Below are positions 37,202 to 45,335 of a stretch of 64,000 bases of DNA, in pieces. Each line of letters starts with the position of its first letter. Within the stretch, counting starts at the first letter, position 1. The notes under the pieces were generated by a model. The model worked only from the letters and a program-made list of their open reading frames with translations, was not told the origin of the DNA and did no database searches. Source of the DNA: Saprospiraceae bacterium (GTDB taxonomy: Bacteria > Bacteroidota > Bacteroidia > Chitinophagales > Saprospiraceae); assembly GCA_016719615.1 (NCBI GenBank), contig JADJYQ010000001.1, positions 532,501-596,500 of the forward strand, read 5' to 3'. Both the position numbers and the translations under genes were made by a program.

Positions 37202-38194
37202 ATGAAAACATCAAAATTTAATTTTTACTTTGGACTGTTTGTTTTGACGAGTCTTTTTGGTTTAACTTCTTGTGAAGACGTAGATACATTTGAACCCTAC
37301 GATAAACCGGCTACATTCAATTTTTCAAGACCGGAGTCCAAGCTTGCGCTACAGGATTTGAAAGACAAATCTCTTTCTTTTCAAGTGTATTCAAATTTCG
37401 GTGGAACTTTTATATTCCCCGACAGTTCCATGATCACTTTCTATCCACAAAGTTTTTTGTTGAATGGTGTTCCGGTGACCAATAAAATTATTGAAATTGA
37501 AATAGACCTTGTAAGAAGAAAATCAGATATGGTTGAACAACTTTTAGCTACGAGTTCTGGGAATAAAATTATCGAATCGGGTGGTATGGTCAACGTTCGC
37601 GCATTCTGCGATGGGAAAGAACTCACTGTAGATCCACAAATAGGATATAATTTGAAAATTGCTGTTCCAAATGGAAATATTCCTGTTGAGATGGAGTTGT
37701 TTTATGGTGAAGAAACTGTAAATGGAATCAATTGGGTGGAAGCTGATGGAGACCCATCAGTGCAAAATAATGTTTTTCAGTCTGAATGGACCCTTGATTC
37801 TACAGGTAGATTTGTTATTGGAATGGAATGTTTTCCAAAAAAGTTTGGTTGGGTCAATTGTGATTACTTCAGCAAATTCAATAACGTTCCCCTGACACAA
37901 CCTTGCCTCATTGTTAACGGACCCGCCAATGGAGACAGTGTGTTTTTGCATGCTATAGCTGTATTTAAAAAAGAAATGATCATAATCCAACCGTGTTGCA
38001 ATCAACAGGTAGATGAAATTTGCTTTGGTCCTTTGCCTATAGGAGAACCTGTTTATTACATCGTCATTGGAAAAGGGAATAAAGGATATTATTTGGGCTA
38101 TGTCGAAAAAAATATTGAGACCGATGATAAAGTGGTCATCAGAATCGATCTTAAGACCTTACAGGAAATCAAAGATTTTCTTGCAAACTTATAA
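37202..38194 (+). CDS. hypothetical lipoprotein
   Basis: A 330-residue protein with a lipoprotein signal (FGLFVLTSLFGLTSC, then EDVD). The mature part is mainly beta-strand-like, with repeated FDxDSSxxTFxPxS-type phrases (FIFPDSSMITFYPQSFLLNG) that recall carboxypeptidase-like folds, and a cysteine pair near the C-terminus (PCCNQQVDEICFGP). No known family is recognised. It follows the sigma-factor and barrel genes by 64 bases and is closed by a strong terminator, so it is the last gene of that unit and may be the sensor or the target of the regulatory pair. Confidence 0.6.
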   Translation: MKTSKFNFYFGLFVLTSLFGLTSCEDVDTFEPYDKPATFNFSRPESKLALQDLKDKSLSFQVYSNFGGTFIFPDSSMITFYPQSFLLNGVPVTNKIIEIEIDLVRRKSDMVEQLLATSSGNKIIESGGMVNVRAFCDGKELTVDPQIGYNLKIAVPNGNIPVEMELFYGEETVNGINWVEADGDPSVQNNVFQSEWTLDSTGRFVIGMECFPKKFGWVNCDYFSKFNNVPLTQPCLIVNGPANGDSVFLHAIAVFKKEMIIIQPCCNQQVDEICFGPLPIGEPVYYIVIGKGNKGYYLGYVEKNIETDDKVVIRIDLKTLQEIKDFLANL

Positions 38195-38216
38195 GGAATC
38201 GTTTATTAGAACATCC

Positions 38217-38247
38217 AAGGCCCTGATTTTTGATCAGGGCCTTTTTT
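38217..38247 (+). terminator. rho-independent terminator after the sigma-factor operon
   Basis: A perfect ten-base stem, AAGGCCCTGA with TCAGGGCCTT, a seven-base loop (TTTTTGA) and a following run of six T. It lies 22 bases after the lipoprotein stop codon. The rest of the gap to 38477 holds no gene that I can support. Confidence 0.9.
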
Positions 38248-38477
38248 GTGTAGATGTGTACTTTTAATTCCATGTAGTATTAGAAGCTCAGAGTTTCATA
38301 GGAATGTAGCACAGGATGCAAGTTCTCATACATTGGGTTAATTTGAATATTTTAAACAAGGAGGTTTCAATTGTACAAATATGTTACAGCGGCGAACCTA
38401 GCTATAATGTATTATATAGTGAGTTAGAAAAGCAAGTTTGGCTTTTATTTTTGCTGCCCCACTGTTTGAAGAAGAAA

Positions 38478-38735
38478 CTACCTATAAATATCTTTTCGAT
38501 TCCCAAGGGCAATAACATCAACAATAAGTTGCGAATCAAAGATATCATAGATGATTCTGTAATCACCTGATTTAATTCTATAGCCGTTTCTTCCTTTTAG
38601 TTTTTTGCAGCCAGGAGGTCTTGGGTTTTGTTCTAGTTCAGCTATGGCGGTGATGATTGGTTCGGCAATGTCGTCAGGAAGTTTATCTAATTGCTTTTGT
38701 GCTTTTTAGGATAAGACAGCTGTATAGTTAGGCAT
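38478..38735 (-). pseudogene. RelE/ParE-type toxin gene with in-frame stop
   Basis: The 86-codon frame starts MPNYTAVLS, meets TAA at codon 10 (38706-38708) and then continues as a complete toxin: KAQKQLDKLPDDIAEPII, LEQNPRPPGCKKLKGRNG, YRIKSGDYRIIYDIFDSQ, ending VIALGNRKDIYR. This is the RelE superfamily pattern, including the C-terminal GxRKxxY motif. A single change of TAA to AAA would restore it. It overlaps the antitoxin gene by eight bases, the normal order for such modules. The toxin is therefore probably inactive unless the base is a sequencing error. Confidence 0.75.
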
Positions 38736-38931
38736 TTTTAGCTTTTCTGCTTTTTATGTAATCAGATAGTAAAATGCGCTCGCCAGTATCTTCTTTTTTT
38801 GCTTCATCATAAAGTTTTATATCTTCCAGCTCTTCTAATTCTTCCAAAAGAACATCAAATTCATTTTGAGGGAGTATTACAAGGTTTTTTCCTGCAGTGT
38901 CCTTAATATATTGAGGATGAAGTGTCAGCAT
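38728..38931 (-). CDS. antitoxin of a RelE-type toxin-antitoxin module
   Basis: A 67-residue acidic protein. The N-terminus (LHPQYIKDTAGKNLVILPQNEFDVLLEELEELED) fits a Phd/YefM- or RelB-like DNA-binding segment with the PQNEF phrase seen in antitoxins of RelE-type modules, followed by a charged C-terminal helix that would wrap the toxin. Its stop lies inside the start of the broken toxin gene. Such antitoxins normally repress their own operon; no operator is evident in the 475 bases upstream. Confidence 0.65.
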   Translation of the reverse strand: MLTLHPQYIKDTAGKNLVILPQNEFDVLLEELEELEDIKLYDEAKKEDTGERILLSDYIKSRKAKNA

Positions 38932-39181
38932 ATGTTTTATTTTAAAGCGTAAGCATGTTTCTTTTAAAAATCCATGTTGAGTGCATCAAGAGTTACAAAG
39001 ATATAAGCTTTATCTTTTCAATCTTCTGAAAATTGATTTTTTAGGAAGTTAGCACTAACCCAATATTAATAGTTAGTGGTTTATTGATATTTCATTTGTC
39101 GGGATCATCAGCTCACCTCCGAACCTAGCAAATCTATTTTTCTTCTTTTAAAAAGGATACGGGCTGTGTTGTCGGCATGCA

Positions 39182-39236
39182 GAAATCCCGACAATAGTGT
39201 TAGTTGTTTATTGGTATTAAATTTTGTCGGGATTTC
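39182..39236. repeat. inverted repeat before tRNA-Leu
   Basis: A 13-base perfect stem, GAAATCCCGACAA with TTGTCGGGATTTC, enclosing 29 bases. A partial copy of the same text (tagttagtggtttattgata, then tttgtcggga) lies about 120 bases upstream. After the right arm comes GGACTCGAAC, which resembles the T-arm end of the tRNA gene at 39407. The gap 38932-39406 otherwise holds no gene. Confidence 0.5.
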
Positions 39237-39406
39237 AGGACTCGAACATCAAATTCTAATGTAGGTACTAAAAAAATAAATCACACCCACCCACCCACTC
39301 ACATGCTGGATGCTGACGCTGTCGGTCAGCATGCTGATAAGCTTTGCTTCGTCAGCACTCGAACATCGATGCTGAAAGAAATGGGAAAATCTAAATTTAA
39401 AGAAAG

Positions 39407-39490
39407 TACCGAAAGTGGGACTCGAACCCACACGACTTTGAGGTCACTGGATTTTGAGTCCAGCGCGTCTACCAGTTCCGCCATTTCGGC
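39407..39490 (-). tRNA. tRNA-Leu (anticodon CAA)
   Basis: The minus strand folds into a complete class II tRNA of 84 bases: acceptor stem GCCGAAA with TTTCGGT (one G-T pair), D-arm with GG in the loop, anticodon stem CTGGA/TCCAG with loop CTCAAAA (anticodon CAA at 39454-39456), a long variable arm (GAC/GTC stem) and T-arm GTGGG-TTCGAGT-CCCAC. Discriminator base A; the CCA end is not encoded. It reads UUG codons. Confidence 0.95.
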
Positions 39491-39597
39491 AATTTTCAAA
39501 TGGGTCACAAAACTAAACAGCTTTGGGGATATAGGAAAGAATTTGCTGACTTTTTAAACAGGTCAAACATATTAAATAAAACAATAATATGTATTAA

Positions 39598-41019
39598 CTA
39601 AATACTTAATTTGAATTCTTCAACCCTTACCTCTTTCGATGCAATCCACTTTCTGCATTCTACATGGCCGCACTGACAGGCAAAGGGTTCTAAATCAGGA
39701 TGCATGAAGAGTGCATAGTCTAAAGTGAGTTCTTCATCTTTTTGAATTTCACGCAGCGCAATGACATTCAATCCTTCGAATTTAGTATTGGGTGCACACG
39801 AATGATTTTGCGGTGCCCATTCTGTGGGGTTATTGTCCCATAAAATATAAACGCCATTACCTATAGGATATGAATACTTTCGGAATAATTCTTTTTCAAG
39901 TGCATTCCAATTTTTCTGTACATAGGATTGCGTAACAATTCGCTGACTTTTTTCTTCACCTTTAAAAAGAACTTCGCTTTTCCGGATTCTTTGAGATGCA
40001 TATATGCCATAACCTGAGCTGCTCGATTTCTTTAAATAATATTTTTTTTGTTTTTTGCGGTGCCTGTTGATGCCTTCTTCCATGATCATTTGCAAAAAGC
40101 CGGCTTGTCCAACAGGATCATTCTGTAATATAAAATCAGCGGAACCTTCATACCCATCTGTATAAAAGACAGAACAGGCAAAATTGGCCTCCAAAAAGAA
40201 TAACTTTCCTTTCGGATTCATTCTGAAATCCAATCGGGCATACCCTTTTCCACCAAATTCTTTGAAAAAAGTACTGGCTGCTCTTTTGAGCTTGCGTTCT
40301 AAACTTTCATCCGTAACGGGAATGTTTCTTTCGGGATGCAAGTCTGAGGTTTTTGTGGCATAAGTTTTAAAACCTAGTTTATCTGAAAACTTGTATTCAA
40401 CGGGTTTGAAGGCGATGCATTTTTTTTCATCTTTGGGATCAGCACATACCAGTATTGTAAATTCTCTACCCGGTATATATTCTTCGACAATGACTTGTCC
40501 ATATTCATCCAATACTTGTTTGACTTTTGTAAGCAGTGATTTTTCATCAACTACCAATGAATTCTCGTCAATACCTAAACTATCGCCGGCTTTTGCTGGT
40601 TTCACAAATAATGGAAAAGATACATTCTGACTCAGATCATTTAAATCTTCCAGATTGTCCACCAATTTATAATTCGGGGAAGCAATACCTGAAATATTTG
40701 CTACATATTTCATGATTTCCTTCGAAGGATCGTATAACTCTAATGTTGGGCCTGTATAGGGAAGGTTTAACAGTTCAAGTGAATATATAACATCAATGGA
40801 TGGCACATCCCATTCTAAATAGGCCTCACATAAATTGACATAGATGTCGTAGGACTTTAACGACAATTCTTTCAATTGCTTATATGTAGTCAATTTATTT
40901 AACAGCACGTGATCAACTTCATGTCCCGGTAATAGGGCACACAGATCTCGGGCCGGATCATAATTCTTATAATCAACATGTGATGGACTGTAATCAGCTT
41001 GTAATACGCATATTTTCAT
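39598..41019 (-). CDS. ATP-grasp ligase (D-Ala-D-Ala-ligase-like) fused to a SET domain
   Basis: A 473-residue two-domain protein. Residues about 1-310 are an ATP-grasp of the Ddl type: LNLPYTGP, the ATP-lysine strand FPLFVKPAKAGDSLGI, VIVEEYIPGREFTILV, and the metal-binding RLDFRMNPKGKLFFLEANF. Residues about 330-460 are a SET methyltransferase domain: SSGYGIYASQRIRKSEVLF (GxG motif), NHSCAPN at 405, the EELTLDY motif with Tyr435, and a post-SET cysteine set (Cys448, 450, 455; CQCGHVEC). A ligase joined to a protein-lysine methyltransferase-like domain is unusual. It is the third gene of a cluster that holds both activities separately as well. Confidence 0.85.
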   Translation of the reverse strand: MKICVLQADYSPSHVDYKNYDPARDLCALLPGHEVDHVLLNKLTTYKQLKELSLKSYDIYVNLCEAYLEWDVPSIDVIYSLELLNLPYTGPTLELYDPSKEIMKYVANISGIASPNYKLVDNLEDLNDLSQNVSFPLFVKPAKAGDSLGIDENSLVVDEKSLLTKVKQVLDEYGQVIVEEYIPGREFTILVCADPKDEKKCIAFKPVEYKFSDKLGFKTYATKTSDLHPERNIPVTDESLERKLKRAASTFFKEFGGKGYARLDFRMNPKGKLFFLEANFACSVFYTDGYEGSADFILQNDPVGQAGFLQMIMEEGINRHRKKQKKYYLKKSSSSGYGIYASQRIRKSEVLFKGEEKSQRIVTQSYVQKNWNALEKELFRKYSYPIGNGVYILWDNNPTEWAPQNHSCAPNTKFEGLNVIALREIQKDEELTLDYALFMHPDLEPFACQCGHVECRKWIASKEVRVEEFKLSI

Positions 41020-41098
41020 ATGTTTCAGTCGTGGATTTTGTTATTAAATTAAACCGGTAAATGGCTTTTATTGAACTTTATCAAATGAAAAAAAATAA

Positions 41099-42211
41099 TC
41101 ATGTGAAATTAGAAAATCTTTTCTGAATAGCATGTTGAATGATGTCTAAAATTAAGTTTTTATATTCCATTTGGTGTAAACGCAGGATGGCGCCAATAGA
41201 GGTATAGTTTTCATCTTCTGATAAACCACATTGGGCATTTACTTCGAGGACCATGATTTTACCAGATTTTGAATCTTGCCGAAAATCAATACGAGCATAT
41301 CCTTCACCTTTTACTGCACAATAAGCATCAATGCTTAATTGATGAATGCGTTTTTGAATGTCTTCTGAAACGCTATCATAATTCCACAACACGCGATCCT
41401 GTTCTAAAGGGCTTTCATCTTCATAAAATTCCCACAAGCGATCAAATGATAGTAATTTTTCTGTTGAAGGCAGGGAAGCTTCAAACATTCTTTCTACTGC
41501 AGGGTAGACTTTGCATAAATCAGGTCTGTCATGACTGCCTATAATAAAACTCGTATATTCGGGTCCATCAATAAACTCTTCTACAAACACTCCGGCTTCG
41601 TAAAGATCCCAGGTCTTGTAATGGCGATTTCCGGACTGCAAGTAGTCTTCTAATTCCTTAGGTGTCTGCACGACTGATTTAATGCCGATGCCTAAACTTC
41701 CTGCGGATACAGCTGGTTTGACGATCAATGGAGGCTTTAGTTTAGTAAAGACATAGTTTAGCTCAGGCTCATTGAGTGCAAGTTGGACCCATGGAGAAGT
41801 AGGAATATTTTTTTCATCGAAAATGGACTTCATCGGAATTTTAGAAGTCGTGATGTCATAAAAAAAGGAATCTGCTCCGGTATAAATCAATTGATGGGAT
41901 TCCAGTTGATGTATGACTGAAATACCGGGAATTCCGATTCTTTCATCACCATCGCATAAGTTAAAGACGATGGGAGATTTTTCTGATTGACTTATTTTTT
42001 CTATAGTTGAACATATCGTATCCATAGACACACCTTGCCAAATCCAATCAATATTGAGATTTTCAAATACAGATTTATATTCCTGGTAGCTTTGTTCAAA
42101 ATCATAATAGTACTGAAGATCCGGATCATCTGTTATAACAACAGGATACAAAACCCAAACCAGCCAATGCTCCCGGGAGCTATTTATGGTGATTTCAGTA
42201 CTGGAAGACAT
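41099..42211 (-). CDS. ATP-grasp ligase (D-Ala-D-Ala-ligase-like)
   Basis: A 370-residue protein with ATP-grasp features: IVFNLCDGDERIGIPG in the N-terminal domain, HQLIYTGAD, the ATP-binding PPLIVKPAVSAGSLGIGI, VFVEEFIDGPEYTSFII, and the catalytic Mg site YARIDFRQDSKSGKIMVLEV with NAQCG. It is clearly related to, but divergent from, the ligase part of the next gene. It overlaps the upstream SET gene by 17 bases. ATP-grasp enzymes of this type join a carboxylate to an amine, so the product is likely a dipeptide-like or peptide-tagged molecule; the substrate cannot be read from sequence. Confidence 0.83.
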   Translation of the reverse strand: MSSSTEITINSSREHWLVWVLYPVVITDDPDLQYYYDFEQSYQEYKSVFENLNIDWIWQGVSMDTICSTIEKISQSEKSPIVFNLCDGDERIGIPGISVIHQLESHQLIYTGADSFFYDITTSKIPMKSIFDEKNIPTSPWVQLALNEPELNYVFTKLKPPLIVKPAVSAGSLGIGIKSVVQTPKELEDYLQSGNRHYKTWDLYEAGVFVEEFIDGPEYTSFIIGSHDRPDLCKVYPAVERMFEASLPSTEKLLSFDRLWEFYEDESPLEQDRVLWNYDSVSEDIQKRIHQLSIDAYCAVKGEGYARIDFRQDSKSGKIMVLEVNAQCGLSEDENYTSIGAILRLHQMEYKNLILDIIQHAIQKRFSNFT

Positions 42212-42692
42212 GAGGGATTGTCTTCTGCAATTTTTGAGTTATGAATTCCGTAAAACGGTAATTTTCAAATGCTTGTTCTTGCAGGTATTTGGCTCCTTGA
42301 ATTTGTCCATGACAATTGGAAGTACCACAATGACAATCAAAGGGTTCATCCATATCCCATTCTGTAGATGGATAAAAAAATGAAAACTCCTCACCGGAGT
42401 CAATGTTTTTCAAAGCTCTTAAAACGAATTCTTTCGTATCAAAAAAACAATTCGGATCGCAACTATGATTGATATACTCCAAAAACAATGGTGCAAGTAT
42501 AATGTGTTTATCATCTGCTACCTGAACAGTGTATCGGGAAGGGTAGGGCAGAATCTCTGCCGCAGAGAAATGGCAGATAACACTGTCTTTCTTAAAATTT
42601 TTTAAGGAAATCAGTCCATTCTGTTGATGAGTGGTATCGAATTTAATTTTAGCAAATTGGGATGGATAGATTTGGTTATTGATAGAAGCCAT
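42195..42692 (-). CDS. stand-alone SET-domain protein (lysine methyltransferase-like)
   Basis: A 165-residue protein that is almost entirely a SET domain. The N-terminal QQNGLISLKNFKKDSVI replaces the GxG motif, NHSCDPNC is at residues 75-82 (the SAM-binding knot), GEEFSFFYPSTEW carries Tyr107, and Cys120, Cys122 and Cys127 (CHCGTSNC) form a post-SET zinc-type cluster with GQIQGAKYL after it. Such domains transfer methyl groups to lysine side chains. It is the first gene of the three-gene set; about 120 bases separate it from queE upstream. No precursor peptide is seen next to it. Confidence 0.83.
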   Translation of the reverse strand: MASINNQIYPSQFAKIKFDTTHQQNGLISLKNFKKDSVICHFSAAEILPYPSRYTVQVADDKHIILAPLFLEYINHSCDPNCFFDTKEFVLRALKNIDSGEEFSFFYPSTEWDMDEPFDCHCGTSNCHGQIQGAKYLQEQAFENYRFTEFITQKLQKTIPHVFQY

Positions 42693-42810
42693 TTAGTAAG
42701 TTCAATTTAGTTCTGTGGTAATTGCGGATAAAGATAAGTTTGCTTTGAGTTATGAATCAAGTTTTTTTGATTATTTTTTAACATATCATAAATGTGTTGA
42801 AAACCTACAA

Positions 42811-43449
42811 TTAAGGTATACCTAATATCTTATGTGTTTGAAGACTGAGTGACCATTGCGGATGCGCCAAACAATAGCTTATACATTGTTGAATATTTAC
42901 ATTTAAAAAAGGGCCATCCATAGCTTGAAGATAAAAGTGTTTGAAATCCATTTCTAAAAATAATTCCGGTTGCAATCTTTCTTGTGGATATATAAATTTT
43001 AACTCATCTCCTTTATTTTGAACTATTTGTGTATTTGGTTTTGGACTCATACAAATCCAATCTATGCCTTCAGGAGCCAAAAGAGTACCGTTGGTCTCTA
43101 TGGCTACTTCAAATCCCAGTTCATGTAATGCATTAATAAGAGGGCTATCTAATTGAAGTAGTGGTTCGCCTCCCGTGCATACAATATAGGGTTTCGAACC
43201 TAAGTGATGCTTTGGCCACAAAAACATAGCCTTTTCAGCCAGTTCTGTAGCTAAAGTATATTTACCACCATTGATTCCATTAGTACCGATGAAATCCGTA
43301 TCACAAAAATTGCAAATTGCAAATTCGCGATCTGATTCTTTACCGTTCCATAGATTGCAGCCTGAAAAGCGCAGAAAGACAGCAGGTCTTCCCGATCGTT
43401 TACCTTCACCTTGTAGGGTATAAAAAATCTCTTTAACAGAATACATCAT
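42811..43449 (-). CDS. queE: 7-carboxy-7-deazaguanine synthase
   Basis: A 212-residue radical SAM enzyme. It starts VKEIFYTLQGEGKRSGRPAV, the normal QueE opening, and the cluster ligands appear as CX14CX2C (GCNLWNG ... CNFCDTDF), the expanded form found in Burkholderia-type QueE rather than CX3CX2C. Further motifs are CTGGEPLLQ, AIETNGTL and SPKPNT. It converts carboxy-tetrahydropterin to 7-carboxy-7-deazaguanine for queuosine or other deazapurines. Other queuosine genes are not in the window. It is on the same strand as the SET/ATP-grasp genes downstream, but a role there is not implied. Confidence 0.92.
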   Translation of the reverse strand: MMYSVKEIFYTLQGEGKRSGRPAVFLRFSGCNLWNGKESDREFAICNFCDTDFIGTNGINGGKYTLATELAEKAMFLWPKHHLGSKPYIVCTGGEPLLQLDSPLINALHELGFEVAIETNGTLLAPEGIDWICMSPKPNTQIVQNKGDELKFIYPQERLQPELFLEMDFKHFYLQAMDGPFLNVNIQQCISYCLAHPQWSLSLQTHKILGIP

Positions 43450-43554
43450 TGAATATTCGGTCGGATTTTATAAGGGGTTGCGAAAATAGTAAAGTTTCTG
43501 CAATTTCATAGATTGTCCATAAGTAAAGCCGAGTTCTTTATTTAAATACTAAGC

Positions 43555-44148
43555 TCAAATGGTCGATCCATTTTCTAAACGAATGCAGTGTTCAACAAAT
43601 TCATCGAATTGATGAACTTCGATGGACTCGTATCCAGACCAATTGGCTAGTGTATTATGCCCATGCCTCATTCCAAAGCAGCTTGCTCCTATTTTAATTC
43701 CAAGCTCAAGGTCTGTCGCACTATCACCTATGAGCAATTTAGGGTAATCGAGAATTTCCGGAAAATCAAAATAAATTTTTTCGATCATGCCGGTTTTGGG
43801 TTTTCGACATGGACAGTCATCACTTTCTAAATGCGGGCAATGGTAGATTCCGGCAAGTTGTCCGCCATATTTGATGATTTGTTCAGACATGTATTGATGT
43901 ACCAAAAACAGATCGGTTTCACTCATGATTCCTTTTCCAATGCCTTGCTGGTTCGTAATAATAAAGAGATATGGAGTTAATTGTGTCAATTTAGCTAAAC
44001 CTGTGAGCACATTTTCTCTAAAATGGAATTCGCTTATATTTTTTACATAATCTCCCGGCAATAATTCGTTGATCACACCATCTCTGTCCATAAATAAACA
44101 GAATGGCGACTTGTCAGATGATTTTAAAATCATGGGCTGACTATTCAT
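43555..44148 (-). CDS. gmhB: D-glycero-beta-D-manno-heptose-1,7-bisphosphate 7-phosphatase
   Basis: A HAD-superfamily phosphatase of about 197 residues from the ATG at 44148, which has a GAAG nine bases before it. Motif I is FMDRDGVINE, motif II IITNQQGIGKG, and the family-specific zinc loop is HCPHLESDDCPCRKPKTGM, followed by motif III/IV KLLIGDSATDLELG. GmhB removes the 7-phosphate in ADP-heptose synthesis for lipopolysaccharide or glycan. It overlaps gmhA by a few bases, so the two pathway steps are coupled. Alternative starts at 44157 and 44133 are possible. Confidence 0.88.
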   Translation of the reverse strand: MNSQPMILKSSDKSPFCLFMDRDGVINELLPGDYVKNISEFHFRENVLTGLAKLTQLTPYLFIITNQQGIGKGIMSETDLFLVHQYMSEQIIKYGGQLAGIYHCPHLESDDCPCRKPKTGMIEKIYFDFPEILDYPKLLIGDSATDLELGIKIGASCFGMRHGHNTLANWSGYESIEVHQFDEFVEHCIRLENGSTI

Positions 44149-44716
44149 AAAGGGCATCTTCAATGAGTTCGCATAAAATATGACCAATTAGTATATGTGA
44201 TTCTTGAATGCGGGGCGTAATATCTGATGGCACCCCAATCCAATAATCACTAGCTGATTTCATTTGACCTCCATTTTTGCCTGTCAAACCAATACAAGTC
44301 ATTTTCCGGGAATGTGCCGCTGCCATAGCGAGCATCACATTTTTAGAATTTCCGGAGGTGCTAAGTCCAATTAAAATATCTCCAGCTTGTCCGATTCCAA
44401 GTATATAGCGCTCATATACATGATCATAACCATAATCATTGGCAACTGCTGTTAAATAAGATGTATTACAATGAAGTGCTTCTGCTGCAAGCGCAGGTCT
44501 TTCTTTATAAAAGCGACCTGTGAGCTCAGCTGCAATATGTTGGGCATCTGCAGCACTGCCTCCATTTCCACATAAATAAATACGGTTTCCGTTTTGCAAT
44601 GCAGTTTGAATACAAATAGCAGATTGCATAAGGCTCGTCAACAATAGCTCGTTGGCTAAAATATCTTTTTTTACATCCGCAGATGCCTGTATGATATCTT
44701 TAATTTTTTGGATCAT
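44141..44716 (-). CDS. gmhA: phosphoheptose isomerase
   Basis: A 191-residue SIS-domain protein of usual GmhA length. YLCGNGGSAADAQHIAAELTGRF carries the sugar-phosphate site (Gly-Asn-Gly-Gly-Ser) and the metal-binding His; further motifs are ALHCNTSYLTAVANDYGYD, LIGLSTSGNSKNV and the C-terminal ESHILIGHILCELIED with the second His. It converts sedoheptulose 7-phosphate to heptose 7-phosphate. It begins inside the end of a broken GT4 gene and ends in gmhB, so glycosyltransferase and heptose supply form one unit. Confidence 0.93.
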   Translation of the reverse strand: MIQKIKDIIQASADVKKDILANELLLTSLMQSAICIQTALQNGNRIYLCGNGGSAADAQHIAAELTGRFYKERPALAAEALHCNTSYLTAVANDYGYDHVYERYILGIGQAGDILIGLSTSGNSKNVMLAMAAAHSRKMTCIGLTGKNGGQMKSASDYWIGVPSDITPRIQESHILIGHILCELIEDALYE

Positions 44717-45335
44717 GTTTTACATTGTCTTTTAATAAACCTGCAATTTGTTCAGCAAAATTAGACCAACTGAGCTTTTGTTTTTCAATTTTGAGAAACG
44801 CTTGAAAAATGGAGGGATCCAAAGTAAAGAATTTTTGGATAGATTCTGCGATGGAAATCGGATTTGGTTCGCAAACAAAACCAGCTTTTCCTTCAGGTAC
44901 CAGACGAGGTAATGCTCCAACATTTGTAACAATCATGGGTTTCTCAAAATAATAGGCCAGAGGAGTTACCCCACTTTGAGATGCAGATCGGTAAGGTTGG
45001 ATAACCAGATCACTGGCACAGAAGTAATATTTTACTTCATCGTCTGGTATAAAATCTGAATGCAGACGGATGTGATCCGATAGTTGAAATTGATCAATGA
45101 GTTCATCATAACCGGTTTTAGATTCATAAAATTCACCAGCAATTAATAAACTTGTATTTTGTAGATCAAATATCTGAGTTCTCATAGCCTCTAGCAATAT
45201 ATCGAGGCCTTTGTATTTTCGGATGAAACCAAAAAATAGGATCACTTTTTCACCATCGGGAATATTCAATTTTTTTCTGGCTACTTCTTTTGAAATGATG
45301 GGACCAAATACATCATATAAAGGATGATCGATCAA
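44700..45335 (-). CDS. glycosyltransferase family 4, C-terminal part (frameshifted)
   Basis: From the ATG in IDHPLYDVFGP the frame encodes the donor-binding half of a GT-B enzyme: GEKVILFFGFIRKYKGLDIL, LLIAGEFYESKTGYDEL, YRSASQSGVTPLAYYFEKPM (the E/S-rich GT4 site) and VPEGKAGFVCEPN. The N-terminal half is in another frame at 45313-45852. Reading one base fewer in the coding-strand run CCCCAAAA (45348-45355) gives the joined sequence FRPKVQSILIDHPLYDV. The 3' end overlaps gmhA by 17 bases. Confidence 0.75.
   Translation of the reverse strand: MIDHPLYDVFGPIISKEVARKKLNIPDGEKVILFFGFIRKYKGLDILLEAMRTQIFDLQNTSLLIAGEFYESKTGYDELIDQFQLSDHIRLHSDFIPDDEVKYYFCASDLVIQPYRSASQSGVTPLAYYFEKPMIVTNVGALPRLVPEGKAGFVCEPNPISIAESIQKFFTLDPSIFQAFLKIEKQKLSWSNFAEQIAGLLKDNVKHDPKN

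Noticed and set aside
38316..38570. An 84-codon plus-strand frame downstream of the terminator
   Set aside because: It overlaps the RelE-type toxin remnant on the other strand, which has a clear protein-family match.
39204..39557. A 117-codon open frame on the plus strand
   Set aside because: It runs antisense through the whole tRNA-Leu gene and through low-complexity sequence; composition is not protein-like.
42693..42810. Possible RiPP-like precursor peptide or riboswitch between queE and the SET gene
   Set aside because: No minus-strand frame of useful length with a start codon and no preQ1-type fold could be seen in these 118 bases; queE also lies upstream of the gap, not downstream.
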